From positions 36,500 to 100,499 of the forward strand of contig NZ_JAPFGA010000011.1 of the NCBI RefSeq assembly GCF_026241135.1: a stretch of DNA of 64,000 nt, written 5' to 3'. Shown here one piece after another: positions 1-7,772 of this stretch; the first letter of the stretch is position 1; each line of letters starts with the position of its first letter. Both the position numbers and the translations under genes were made by a program. This DNA is from Galbibacter kalidii. GTDB taxonomy: Bacteria > Bacteroidota > Bacteroidia > Flavobacteriales > Flavobacteriaceae. Below the pieces are notes generated by a model. That model was not told the DNA's origin, did no database searches, and saw only the letters and a list, made by a program, of their open reading frames with translations.

Positions 1-116
1 TAAGTGTTGTTTTAAACATATTAAAATTTAAGATTTAATTACAACCTTCGAGTTAACTTTGGTTATTGGCAACTTAAAAATAAATTTATCAAGCAGGATA
101 ATGATATTGAAATAAA

Positions 117-800
117 ATGAAACTTCTTCTCACTTCTGCCGGCATAAGCAATACGAGCATACGCAATGCACTTGTTGACCTCTTAAATAAACCGATTACT
201 GAGGCAAGTGCTCTTTTTATACCCACCGCAATATATGCAATAGCCGAAGGTACTGACATAGCAAGAAAGGTGATTTGCGGAACATTAGGTGACCCTTTCT
301 GCGAATTGGGTTGGAAGTCATTGGGAGTGCTGGAACTGACTACGCTGCCCAGCATTAAAAAAGAACTCTGGATCCCGACACTCCAGAAAACTGATGCTTT
401 ACTGGTTGGAGGCGGTGACTGCCAATATCTGTGTTACTGGATGCAGCAGTCCGGATTGGCAGAACTCTTACCATCGCTGCTACTCAAGACGGTCTACGTG
501 GGTCTGAGTGCTGGGAGTATGATTATGACCCGCTTTGGAACGACCTATGATAACCATACTCTGCTAGGAAAAAGTGATAAATCTCTGGGAATTGTTGATT
601 TTGCCCTACATCCTCATCTGGATCACGAATCGTTTCCAGAAAATTCTTTGGCAAATTTAGAAAAGTTAGCTACTACGATACCTGTACCATCTTATGCGAT
701 TGACGACAATACAGCCATTAAAGTGACTGATGGAAACATCGAAGTTATCTCCGAGGGACAGTGGAAGCTATTTGCTCCAGACAAAGCAACGAACCGCTAG
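117..800 (+). CDS. Peptidase S51-like (dipeptidase E-type) protein
   Basis: The 227-residue product fits the peptidase E/S51 family, which has a class I glutamine-amidotransferase-like fold and cleaves Asp-X dipeptides in its best known members. Supporting motifs are an N-terminal LLLTSAG strand, a glycine-rich LVGGGDCQYL segment near residue 97 and the nucleophile elbow GLSAGSM near residue 130, where the central Ser is the predicted nucleophile. There is no signal peptide, so it should be cytoplasmic. The length is normal for the family. The stop codon directly abuts the 3' end of a group II intron relic on the opposite strand. The substrate is unknown; many Gram-positive and Bacteroidota homologues are only called type 1 glutamine amidotransferase-like. 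Confidence 0.75.
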   Translation: MKLLLTSAGISNTSIRNALVDLLNKPITEASALFIPTAIYAIAEGTDIARKVICGTLGDPFCELGWKSLGVLELTTLPSIKKELWIPTLQKTDALLVGGGDCQYLCYWMQQSGLAELLPSLLLKTVYVGLSAGSMIMTRFGTTYDNHTLLGKSDKSLGIVDFALHPHLDHESFPENSLANLEKLATTIPVPSYAIDDNTAIKVTDGNIEVISEGQWKLFAPDKATNR

Positions 801-1188
801 TCGAGTAGGTAAAGGGGAGTCTCACCCCTAAACTTCTCTCAGAACCGTTGGGCAACATACAAAGAAAGCCCACGCACAAACAGGTACATTTGGTTTTGCC
901 GACATACAAAGCCAACGCTGAAAACCAAATGTGCCTGCTCATCCGACCTCATAGCCTCGGTATATGGTTCGTGTTCCTCAGTACCGAAATTTGCTTAATA
1001 TTGCTCATTATTCAATCGCAATAACCTTCACTGCATACCTCACGATATACCAGCTTGCGACTTGCTAATGGTTCAAAGAGCCTGTCCTGAGCGTAGACGA
1101 AGGGTTATCCCTGCCCATAAGGGACTTGCACCCTCTAGATTAATATCATATCTTCGATATAATAAAGATGCCCATGCTGGGCACACAC
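801..1188 (-). mobile_element. Degenerate group II intron relic without maturase
   Basis: Read on the minus strand this stretch begins with a GTGTGCCCAGCATGGGC hairpin followed by TCTAGAGGGTGCAAGTCCC, which is the usual 5' end of bacterial group II introns. It ends with CGGTTCT, the 3' strand of domain V, a domain VI-like hairpin (AGGGG...CTCCCC) and TACTCGACT. Only about 390 bases lie between the ends, no maturase frame remains, and the 5' strand of domain V is not recognisable. A REP-like fragment lies inside it at about 1077-1106. I read it as a dead, internally deleted intron. It accounts for the gene-free stretch between 800 and 1217. Confidence 0.55.
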
Positions 1189-1216
1189 AATAGTACAAAC
1201 ACTTAGGATATCATTC

Positions 1217-1621
1217 ATGAGGCAATATTTTAATCCCAAGAAGTTTGAGTTTTACAAGAGCAAAAGCATTTATGAATTTTTGGGTATTAAATGGTTCAAA
1301 AAATACTTGATTACGGATGGGGATTTAGTAAGGCGTTGGAAAAACGTGAAACAAATAAGCGCCAGAAATAAAGACAGGTTTAATGAACTTTATAAAGCTG
1401 AGCGAAACACAAAAAAGTATGAGATAATCCACTTGATATTTTTACTCATCTTTATTTTGATTGTTGGTATGGAATACGAGAATATATCAACCTTTAACTG
1501 GGTTATTATTTTATTAATCAACTTATACGCTAATATCTATCCAATTTTCTTGCAACGCTATAACCGAATCAGAATAATTAGGGTACTTACAAAAAATGGA
1601 TATAAAAGCCCATATGAATAA
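1217..1621 (+). CDS. Small two-helix membrane protein, unknown function
   Basis: A 134-residue protein with a basic, amphipathic N-terminal half (residues 1-68) and two predicted membrane helices at about 69-85 and 93-112. These are followed by the motif NIYPIFLQRYNRIRI. An xIYPxxLQRYNR signature after a membrane pair recalls small acyltransferase-like membrane proteins annotated as glycosyl-4,4'-diaponeurosporenoate acyltransferase, but this protein is shorter and I do not assign that function. It stands alone between an intron relic and a large inverted repeat, like the other single-gene units of this island. Confidence 0.55.
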   Translation: MRQYFNPKKFEFYKSKSIYEFLGIKWFKKYLITDGDLVRRWKNVKQISARNKDRFNELYKAERNTKKYEIIHLIFLLIFILIVGMEYENISTFNWVIILLINLYANIYPIFLQRYNRIRIIRVLTKNGYKSPYE

Positions 1622-1748
1622 AACATTAGAAATATTAGACACTTTGGAACAGCTTTGAACTAACAATTAAATTTGACTGATTTTGAAGAAGTGAAGTATG
1701 GGTTACAGAGGCGCATATGAAACTCGGTAGATGAAAACTACGACACGC

Positions 1749-1822
1749 CAACATTATGTAAGAATCATAGCTGCACAAAGCCAGCTCGCGAACCCAAGCT
1801 ACGATTCTTACATTTATTGTTG
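1749..1822. repeat. Large imperfect inverted repeat, cassette-boundary-like
   Basis: Arms at 1749-1772 and 1797-1822 match almost perfectly (core GTAAGAATCxTAGCT and its complement), separated by 24 bases, with CAAC and GTTG at the outer ends. There is no T-run, so it is a poor terminator. The shape (long dyad with CAAC/GTTG tips, after a single gene) resembles an integron attC site, although the outer 7-mers do not match the attC consensus well. The rest of the gene-free stretch 1622-2034 shows nothing else I can identify. Confidence 0.4.
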
Positions 1823-2034
1823 CCATTCATTGCGAAACGCACTCGGAAATGGAAAAATTGGATTCTATAAGAACTGATTTTTAACAAAGAAAATGCTTAG
1901 TAAATTAAGCTGAATTCTCGCTCAAATGCGGAATGAAAATCACAATGGAATTTAGCAAGTTCCGAAATCGCTCTCTCAAACAGAATTGAAAACAACTAAT
2001 AATTGAAAAACAAAACGCTGAATTTAAAACGAAA

Positions 2035-2232
2035 ATGAAAAAAACTTACTTTATATATTTAATAATTATCGGAAATATTGTGCTTATGATTTACAATATT
2101 TCGAAAGTTGACTTTGACAATCTTCAGGAAATACCTTTTAGTATTATTTCGAATGTCATTTTAATTATTGCAATGATAATTACAATGCTAGTTATAATGA
2201 GAGATGCAAAGAAAAATAATAATCAAAATTAA
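2035..2232 (+). CDS. 65-residue two-helix membrane protein, unknown
   Basis: A small, very AT-rich reading frame starting at ATG. It encodes two hydrophobic helices at about residues 4-21 and 35-57, separated by a short polar stretch, and ends in a lysine/asparagine-rich tail. I recognise no family. Its position, alone between two boundary-like sequences and on the same strand as its neighbours, matches a small cassette gene. It could also be a chance hydrophobic frame, but the length of both helices and the positive C-terminal tail argue for a real membrane peptide. Confidence 0.45.
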   Translation: MKKTYFIYLIIIGNIVLMIYNISKVDFDNLQEIPFSIISNVILIIAMIITMLVIMRDAKKNNNQN

Positions 2233-2504
2233 AAAGTTAATAAAACGAAATGCTAACCGAATTAATTCAAACGGTAAAAAACAGAAAACAAAATATAGTT
2301 GAATAGTTTAAAGCTTGAAAAACAACGAAATGGCAACAACGTGTATAAAACATAGCTATTATAGGATTTCCAAGAGGTTTTTGCTAATTTAGTAAGACCG
2401 CCAAATTTTTAAATTTGGCTTTTTGAGAAGTTTAAAATAAGAAGAAAAATTTAAAACTTCGACTCTGTGTTTAATCGAAAAGTTAGCGTCTTTTTACACG
2501 CTAT

Positions 2505-2571
2505 TTGCACCCTCTAGATTAAAGTTACTTTTAGCGTAATTAAAAAGATGCCCATACTGGGCACACACAAT
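2505..2571 (-). mobile_element. Second group II intron 5'-end fragment
   Basis: This 67-bp block repeats 1126-1191. On the minus strand both read GTGTGCCCAGxATGGGCATC, a variable hairpin, then TCTAGAGGGTGCAA. The variable hairpin differs in sequence between the copies (ATATC/GATAT against GTTAC/GTAAT) but can pair in both, as expected for a structured intron 5' domain. Beyond the conserved block the similarity stops, so this copy is a 5' fragment. The remainder of 2233-2702 contains no gene; a sequence near 2330 (caacaacgtgtataaaac) and one near 2684 (acgttatgtgcaagc) resemble the other gene boundaries of this island. Confidence 0.5.
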
Positions 2572-2702
2572 TTGTATAATTCATAAGGGTTTCAGAGGTT
2601 TTCGAGCGGTATCACCTGCATCAATTTTAGTGATAATTGACAGATTTTAAACCCTCAATCCCTTACGAAATCATACACTAAACGTTATGTGCAAGCTGAA
2701 AA

Positions 2703-3614
2703 ATGAACAGTAACAAAATTAATATATTAGAATTCCCTTCAAATTTAGGTCTAAAAAAGACTGAATCTGAAATTGAACCAGGCGTCAAAAAACTACCGGA
2801 GTGGTTAAAAAGACACGGTTTTCATAAAAAAATTAATCCGTATAATATTTTAAGAATAGAACCGCCTGAATATGCAATGGATTTCGACGTTGAATCAAGC
2901 GTCAGAAATGCAGACAACATAATTGAATACGCAATTAATCAAAGTAAAATGCTGTCCGACAAATTGGACGAAAATACTTTTCAACTAATCATTGGCGGAG
3001 ACTGTAGCATTCTCATTGGCAACTCAATCGCCCTAAAACAAAAAGGCAACTACGGACTTTTTTTCCTTGACGGACATACCGACTTTATTTGGCCCGAACT
3101 TTCTGGAACTGGTGGTGCAGCAGGAATGGATTTGGCAATCGTTACTGGCTACGGGCACGATAAACTGTCCAATATTTTTAATCAAAAACCTTACTTCAAA
3201 GAAAAGAACGTCTTTTGTGTTGGCAATAGAGAATACGACCAAGAATATGTACGTCCGATTTTGGAATCGGAAATAAAATATTTCGATTTAAAAACATTAA
3301 GAAACAATGGACTTGCAAAAACTGCAAATCGATTTTTGGAATTAGTACGGAAAAATAATTTAGATGGATTTTTTATTCATCTTGACGTGGATGTTTTGAA
3401 CGATAAAATTATGCCTGCCGTTGACAGCAGAGGAATTGACGGACTTACATATAAAGAGTTTAGGGAATTGCTAATCCCGTTGCTATCAAGCAAAAAAGCT
3501 GTTGGAATTGAAATTACGATTCTCGACCCTAATTTAGACCCAAAAGGGAAATATACAAATGAGTTTATAAAGAACTTCATTGAAATAATAGAATGCGGAA
3601 AAGCCTGCACATAA
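2703..3614 (+). CDS. Arginase/agmatinase-family protein
   Basis: A 303-residue member of the ureohydrolase superfamily, binuclear-manganese enzymes that hydrolyse guanidino groups. Three metal-binding motifs are visible in order: GGDCS near residue 98, FLDGHTDF near 122 and HLDVDVLND near 226. The first motif has Cys where classical arginases have His (GGDHS), a change I recall in a divergent subgroup annotated only as arginase family. The other ligands are intact, so it may be active on an unknown guanidino compound. It sits alone in the accessory island and begins 19 bases after a boundary-like sequence (gttatgtgcaagc). Confidence 0.75.
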   Translation: MNSNKINILEFPSNLGLKKTESEIEPGVKKLPEWLKRHGFHKKINPYNILRIEPPEYAMDFDVESSVRNADNIIEYAINQSKMLSDKLDENTFQLIIGGDCSILIGNSIALKQKGNYGLFFLDGHTDFIWPELSGTGGAAGMDLAIVTGYGHDKLSNIFNQKPYFKEKNVFCVGNREYDQEYVRPILESEIKYFDLKTLRNNGLAKTANRFLELVRKNNLDGFFIHLDVDVLNDKIMPAVDSRGIDGLTYKEFRELLIPLLSSKKAVGIEITILDPNLDPKGKYTNEFIKNFIEIIECGKACT

Positions 3615-3665
3615 CAATGGCAATCGTTGCACAAGCATTAATTTTATAAAAACAAGATACAAATC

Positions 3666-3681
3666 AGCCCTTTTAAGGGCT
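3666..3681. terminator. Palindromic terminator (AGCCCTTTTAAGGGCT)
   Basis: A perfect 16-base palindrome followed on the plus strand by TTCATTTT. It lies 51 bases after the arginase-like gene and immediately beyond the stop of the decayed transposase on the other strand, so it could serve both directions. An identical palindrome occurs at 12257-12272 in the same arrangement. Confidence 0.55.
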
Positions 3682-3682
3682 T

Positions 3683-3803
3683 TCATTTTACCGTGTAATT
3701 TAGTTGCATGCTAAAATCACGAGGATTAAAATGTGCCGTATGAGTGCTTTTAATACAAAACATACATCTTGCATACTTGCTGCGCCACTGAACGAAGTAT
3801 CGC
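3683..3803 (-). pseudogene. Decayed transposase 3' end (copy 1)
   Basis: On the minus strand two frames together encode a C-terminal tail: SGAASMQDVCFVLKALIR in one frame, then NPRDFSMQLNYTVK and a stop in another. Copy 2 at 12274-12477 encodes SGAISLQGVCFSLKVIIH and KPRNFSLQLNYTIK and a stop in a single frame. The coding-level similarity shows both derive from the same gene. Here it is frameshifted and truncated. The family is probably an insertion-sequence transposase of the IS1182/IS4 type, judged only from AYNLKKHLKF in copy 2. Confidence 0.5.
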
Positions 3804-3817
3804 ATGCTCTTCAAATG

Positions 3818-3969
3818 TTGAATAAAAATGAAAAAAAATAGTATGTTTACAAGACCCTAGCATGCTTTTTAAAATTATTGGCAGGGATATAAAGAATAAA
3901 AACCTGTGCATCGCCCCCCGAGTTTTCGGAATAAACAGGGAAATGTTGGGGATATAAACAAGTTGTGTA
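3818..3969. repeat. 152-bp dispersed repeat, copy 1
   Basis: This block is more than 95 percent identical by eye to 11446-11597 and in the same orientation. It runs from ttgaataaaaatg to aacaagttgtgta. Each copy lies just upstream of an accessory gene: the isochorismatase-like gene here, parD in the other copy. No coding frame is conserved in it. It could be an insertion-sequence end or a mobile leader that brings a promoter. Confidence 0.7.
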
Positions 3970-3992
3970 GCATAAAACAATAAATAAAATCA

Positions 3993-4559
3993 ATGAAATT
4001 ACGAGAAAAGAAACCTGCATTAATCCTAATAGATGTTCAAAAGGCTTTTTTAGATGAAGACTATTGGGGAGGGAACAGAAATAACAAAGATGCTGAAATT
4101 ATTTGTGGTGAAATTTTGAATAAATGGAGAGAATTAAACTTGCCAATTTTTCATATCAGACACAGCTCCAAAAACTTGAAGTCAAAATTACATATCTCTA
4201 ACGGAGGATTTCAATTTAATGAAAATGTAACGCCAACCGAAAACGAACCAATAATTACCAAAGACGTAAATAGTGCTTTTATCGGAACGGATTTAAAAGA
4301 GCAGTTAGAAAATTTGAATATCGATACGTTAGTGATAGTTGGAATAACTACAAATCACTGTGTATCTACTACAACTCGAATGGCAGGAAACTTCGGTTAT
4401 GAAACATATCTAATTTCAGATGCGACTGCAACGTTTGACCGAATTGGAATTAACGGAGAAAAATATGACTCTGAAATTATACATTTAACAACACTTGCTA
4501 ATTTAAATGAGGAATTTGCTACCGTGTGGAGCATTAAAAAATTAATGAAAGAATTATAA
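3993..4559 (+). CDS. Isochorismatase-family cysteine hydrolase
   Basis: A 188-residue single-domain hydrolase of the isochorismatase/nicotinamidase superfamily. The catalytic Asp lies in LILIDVQKAF near residue 14, and the nucleophilic Cys in the signature VGITTNHCVSTTTRMA near residue 119, with the usual cis-peptide region before it. Length and motif spacing are typical. No signal peptide, so cytoplasmic. Members hydrolyse amides, carbamates or isochorismate, and the true substrate cannot be told from sequence. It follows the 152-bp repeat directly and is followed by a hairpin that looks like a cassette boundary. Confidence 0.8.
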   Translation: MKLREKKPALILIDVQKAFLDEDYWGGNRNNKDAEIICGEILNKWRELNLPIFHIRHSSKNLKSKLHISNGGFQFNENVTPTENEPIITKDVNSAFIGTDLKEQLENLNIDTLVIVGITTNHCVSTTTRMAGNFGYETYLISDATATFDRIGINGEKYDSEIIHLTTLANLNEEFATVWSIKKLMKEL

Positions 4560-4576
4560 GACGCTGCACAACAAAA

Positions 4577-4606
4577 AATAAACGCCATTAACAACGGGTG
4601 TTTATT
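4577..4606. repeat. Hairpin after isochorismatase gene, attC-like
   Basis: AATAAACGCC and GGGTGTTTATT form an almost perfect stem around a 9-base loop. It is flanked by gctgcacaac on the left and gttagcggcaagc on the right, which are themselves roughly complementary. There is no T-run. Related gttNNNNgcaagc-type sequences end several other units here (about 2684, 3624, 7349, 12212). Confidence 0.4.
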
Positions 4607-4692
4607 TAGAATGTTAGCGGCAAGCTAAAGCGAATACTGTAACAATAAATAAATAATCGAATCTTTAAAAGTGAACACTAACTGATTTCATT

Positions 4693-6222
4693 ATGAGATT
4701 GACTATTCTAAAAATTTTGATCCTTTTCCAAGCTAATCTTATCGCTGCACAGACCTCACTCGAGGAAATTGACCTTGAAAACGGAAAATACAATGTAGGA
4801 TTTCAACATTATACAACTTCTGACAGTACAAGAACTTATAGTAGAATCTATGACTACACCAACAAAAAGATAACAAGACCAATTCCAGTAAGTATATGGT
4901 ATCCTTCTGAAGAAAATGTAGTTAACGGAGAGCCGTTGGTGGTTCTAGATTACCTTGAAATCCTAAAAAAAGAAGAAGAATGGGAACATTTGCCCAATGA
5001 ACAAATATTAAACTGGTTTGATTATCCCAACACACCTGCAAATCAAAAACACCTTGTCGAACAAACAACAGCATATGCTAAAGCAGAATTCGAAAAAGGA
5101 AAATTTCCGGTGATTGTCTACGCACCAGGCCTCCACAGATCATCAATCGAAAACTTTGCCCTTTGCGAATATCTGGCAAGTCACGGTTTTGTTGTGATAT
5201 CAAGTCCAAGTCGAGGAACCGAAACCCGTTGGTTCAGCAATAACAACGCAAAGGAAATGGAAACCCAGGCCAGGGATGTAGAGTTTTTGATGAAAGAAGC
5301 AGGCAAATTTCCAATTGCGAATTATGACAAAATTGCACTAATGGGTTTTAGCGCTGGCGGTTTATCAAATATCATCGTACAAAATCGCAATGACAATGTA
5401 AAGGCTATTGTTAGTCTTGACGGCAAAGAAAGATATGCATATGAGCTACTGAACCAATCACCGTTTTTTGATGCTCAAAATATAGATGTCCCGTACATTC
5501 ATATGGCACAGAAAGACATTCCTGAACTCGTCTTGAAAGAAGATCATATTAATGCTGAACTTAACACAAAATTTCAGTTATTCGACAGTTTATCGAAGAG
5601 TAGGGCATATCGATTAAAGTTTCACAACCTTACACATGGCTATTTCAGTACTTTGGACGTTCTCTTTGCCAATAGGGATAAAAGACAAGACAAAAGCGAT
5701 GCTGAAATCATGGAATCCTACAAATGGGTTGCGACGTACACATTGAATTTTTTGGAAGCCACTTTAAATAAGGATAAAAACGCATCAAAGTTCATCGAAA
5801 ACAATCCGCGTAATCATGGAGCTACAAATAGCCTAGTCACTCTAAAAATTAAACAACCGGAAAAAGATGAGTTCACGTTTCGGGATTTTAACGACCTGGC
5901 ATCAAACCGAAACTATGAAAACTTATTACAACTTTATGACTCCATAGCGAAAATGCATCCTTCGTTAGAAATTCCGGAAGGCCATTTAAATTACCTTGGA
6001 CTACAACTTGTTTTCAATCCAAATACATCTTTGCAAGGAATACATGTATTTTTATTGGCAACCAAACTTTATCCGAATTCTGCGAATCTTTACGATAGCT
6101 TAGCAGAGGGATATTTGTTCATGGACAACAAAGAAAAGGCTATTGAAAGTTTTGAAAAGGTTTTGGAGTTAAATTCCCAAAATCAAAACGCCATAAGCCG
6201 ATTGGAACAACTAAGGGAGTAA
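4693..6222 (+). CDS. Secreted alpha/beta hydrolase with C-terminal TPR
   Basis: A 509-residue protein with an N-terminal signal peptide (cleavage probable after IAAQ, residue 20). An alpha/beta-hydrolase domain spans about residues 40-360, with the nucleophile elbow MGFSAGGLSN near residue 219 and a late His in NLTHGYF. The dienelactone-hydrolase/PAF-acetylhydrolase-like layout (VIVYAPGLH, then VISSPSRG) suggests an esterase. The last 60 residues form a tetratricopeptide repeat (SLAEGYLFMDNKEKAIESFE). It is probably periplasmic. A lone gene in the island; the next reading frame begins 46 bases downstream after a boundary-like sequence (gtcgctaacattggcggtaat). Confidence 0.75.
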   Translation: MRLTILKILILFQANLIAAQTSLEEIDLENGKYNVGFQHYTTSDSTRTYSRIYDYTNKKITRPIPVSIWYPSEENVVNGEPLVVLDYLEILKKEEEWEHLPNEQILNWFDYPNTPANQKHLVEQTTAYAKAEFEKGKFPVIVYAPGLHRSSIENFALCEYLASHGFVVISSPSRGTETRWFSNNNAKEMETQARDVEFLMKEAGKFPIANYDKIALMGFSAGGLSNIIVQNRNDNVKAIVSLDGKERYAYELLNQSPFFDAQNIDVPYIHMAQKDIPELVLKEDHINAELNTKFQLFDSLSKSRAYRLKFHNLTHGYFSTLDVLFANRDKRQDKSDAEIMESYKWVATYTLNFLEATLNKDKNASKFIENNPRNHGATNSLVTLKIKQPEKDEFTFRDFNDLASNRNYENLLQLYDSIAKMHPSLEIPEGHLNYLGLQLVFNPNTSLQGIHVFLLATKLYPNSANLYDSLAEGYLFMDNKEKAIESFEKVLELNSQNQNAISRLEQLRE

Positions 6223-6267
6223 AGTCCGTCGCTAACATTGGCGGTAATCTTGAACATATTAATCCTA

Positions 6268-7320
6268 ATGAAAAAATATTGCTTTCTACTTCTTTTTATT
6301 TCAACATCCTGTTTTGGACAAAAAGAACAAATTGATAGTATTCTAGATAAAGAATATAAACTAGGTCATTTCAATGGCTCTATATTGGTAATGAAAAACA
6401 ACAAAATAATAACCGATTTAAACAAGGGTTTTGCAAATTTCCAATTTAAAGTTCCTATTGACGAAAAGACTAAATTCCCCATCGCATCAACAACAAAATT
6501 ATTTACGGTAATTGCAATTCTACAACTTCAGGAAAAAGGAAAACTTAAGTTTAATGACAAAATATCAAAGTATATTGATAGCTTGCCAAAAAAATGTACG
6601 AATATTACAGTTTCAGACCTTTTACTCCATAAATCAGGATTGGCTAATGAACCCATAAAAGCTTATCTCTCTAAATACAAACTAGATAATTTTATCAAAA
6701 ATTTTGTAAAGAGAAAACAACCACTTCACTCTATCAATTTTAATTATAATAACGTAGATTACATTCTATTGTCATTAATCATAGAAAAAGCCACAAACCT
6801 AACTTTTTCAAAAGCAATAGAAAATCAAATTTTAGAACCTTTAAATTTACCCAATACTGGATTTGTGAGTGAAAGTGAGGTAATTCCAAATCTTGCCTAT
6901 GGATATCATAATTACACATTTGGGAGTGGGAAACCAAGCGACAAACTTTACAATGACAGGAGATTTATATCAAATTATTATGGCGCAGGTCAAATGTATT
7001 CTACCACTTGGGACTTATATCATTTAATAAAAGCACTAAGAAATGACAAATTTATTTCTGAACAAAGCAAAATTAAATATCTGACTAAAAAACAAGATAA
7101 TAATTACATAGATTGGTTACAAGGTTACCCAACATTTGGGTTTTTCTTAGATGATAAAACATACAGTTTTCCTATTTTAAGAAGAGGCGGAAATATTGAT
7201 GGTTTTAATTCAGAAATTATAACGGATAAAAAATTCAATAGAATAGTAATTATTCTTTGCAATACAGACACGGCAGACTTAAAAGAAATTAGCAATAAAA
7301 TATTTAGCTTGATAGAATAA
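6268..7320 (+). CDS. Serine hydrolase, class C beta-lactamase-like
   Basis: A serine hydrolase of the beta-lactamase class C/penicillin-binding fold with a signal sequence. I chose ATG 6268 because MKKYCFLLLFISTSCFG is a clean exported start; an upstream ATG at 6238 adds ten unlikely residues. The SxxK motif is STTK near residue 81, the second motif YNN near 156, and RRGGNIDGF near the end takes the place of the KTG/HxG motif. STSC could be a lipobox, so it may be a lipoprotein. Such proteins act on D-amino-acid peptides, esters or unknown amides; resistance to antibiotics should not be assumed. Confidence 0.75.
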   Translation: MKKYCFLLLFISTSCFGQKEQIDSILDKEYKLGHFNGSILVMKNNKIITDLNKGFANFQFKVPIDEKTKFPIASTTKLFTVIAILQLQEKGKLKFNDKISKYIDSLPKKCTNITVSDLLLHKSGLANEPIKAYLSKYKLDNFIKNFVKRKQPLHSINFNYNNVDYILLSLIIEKATNLTFSKAIENQILEPLNLPNTGFVSESEVIPNLAYGYHNYTFGSGKPSDKLYNDRRFISNYYGAGQMYSTTWDLYHLIKALRNDKFISEQSKIKYLTKKQDNNYIDWLQGYPTFGFFLDDKTYSFPILRRGGNIDGFNSEIITDKKFNRIVIILCNTDTADLKEISNKIFSLIE

Positions 7321-7344
7321 AAACTACCTCCAGCACCGGTAACC

Positions 7345-7378
7345 GATTTGCACAAGCCACTAGTTTTATAAAAACAAG
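7345..7378. repeat. Partial third copy of the unit-end sequence
   Basis: The stretch tttgcacaagccactagttttataaaaacaag matches the sequence that begins each transposase-remnant block at about 3624-3657 (gttgcacaagc...ttttataaaaacaag) and 12212-12246. Here the rest of the block is missing. It lies at the boundary between two serine-hydrolase units. The gene-free DNA around it (7321-7496) shows nothing else. Confidence 0.4.
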
Positions 7379-7496
7379 GGATATATTTAAATTAAAACAT
7401 TGTTAAAATAAAAAAGAATGCAATTACTGTAACAATCCAATAAAAAATGGCTCTTTATAATACGGAGAAGCTTAGCTTATTAATGACCAAAAACAT

Positions 7497-7742
7497 ATGA
7501 AATATTTTTTATCATCATTTAAACCCTTGTTTTTTGCAGTCATCCTATGTATCTCCTTTTCTGTTATTGCACAGGAAGAGGAATTATGGTTTGGGACCTA
7601 CACCGATGAAAACGGAAAAATCCTTCAAGGGCGTTACCTGGTGGTTCAACAAGGAAGTGCCATTAAGAGCCTTAGACTTACACCTTACGGGAGAACTCCG
7701 GTCGATTTTAATATTATCGAAAATGATACAGGAAAACCTTAG
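7497..7742 (+). pseudogene. Truncated secreted-protein gene (signal peptide plus N-terminus)
   Basis: An 81-codon frame with a convincing signal peptide (MKYFLSSFKPLFFAVILCIS, cleavage after VIAQ) and a short acidic mature part (WFGTYTDENGKILQGRY). It stops 30 bases before the next, much larger serine hydrolase gene. The mature part looks like the first strand pair of a larger secreted enzyme rather than a complete protein, so I read it as the surviving 5' end of a gene cut at the junction. It could also be a genuine small secreted protein. Confidence 0.45.
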
Positions 7743-7772
7743 GGAATATTCATCAATCAAAAATCATCCAAA

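Noticed and set aside
1635..1826. Minus-strand frame of 63 codons
   Set aside because: Most of it is the large inverted repeat read through; no coding signal.
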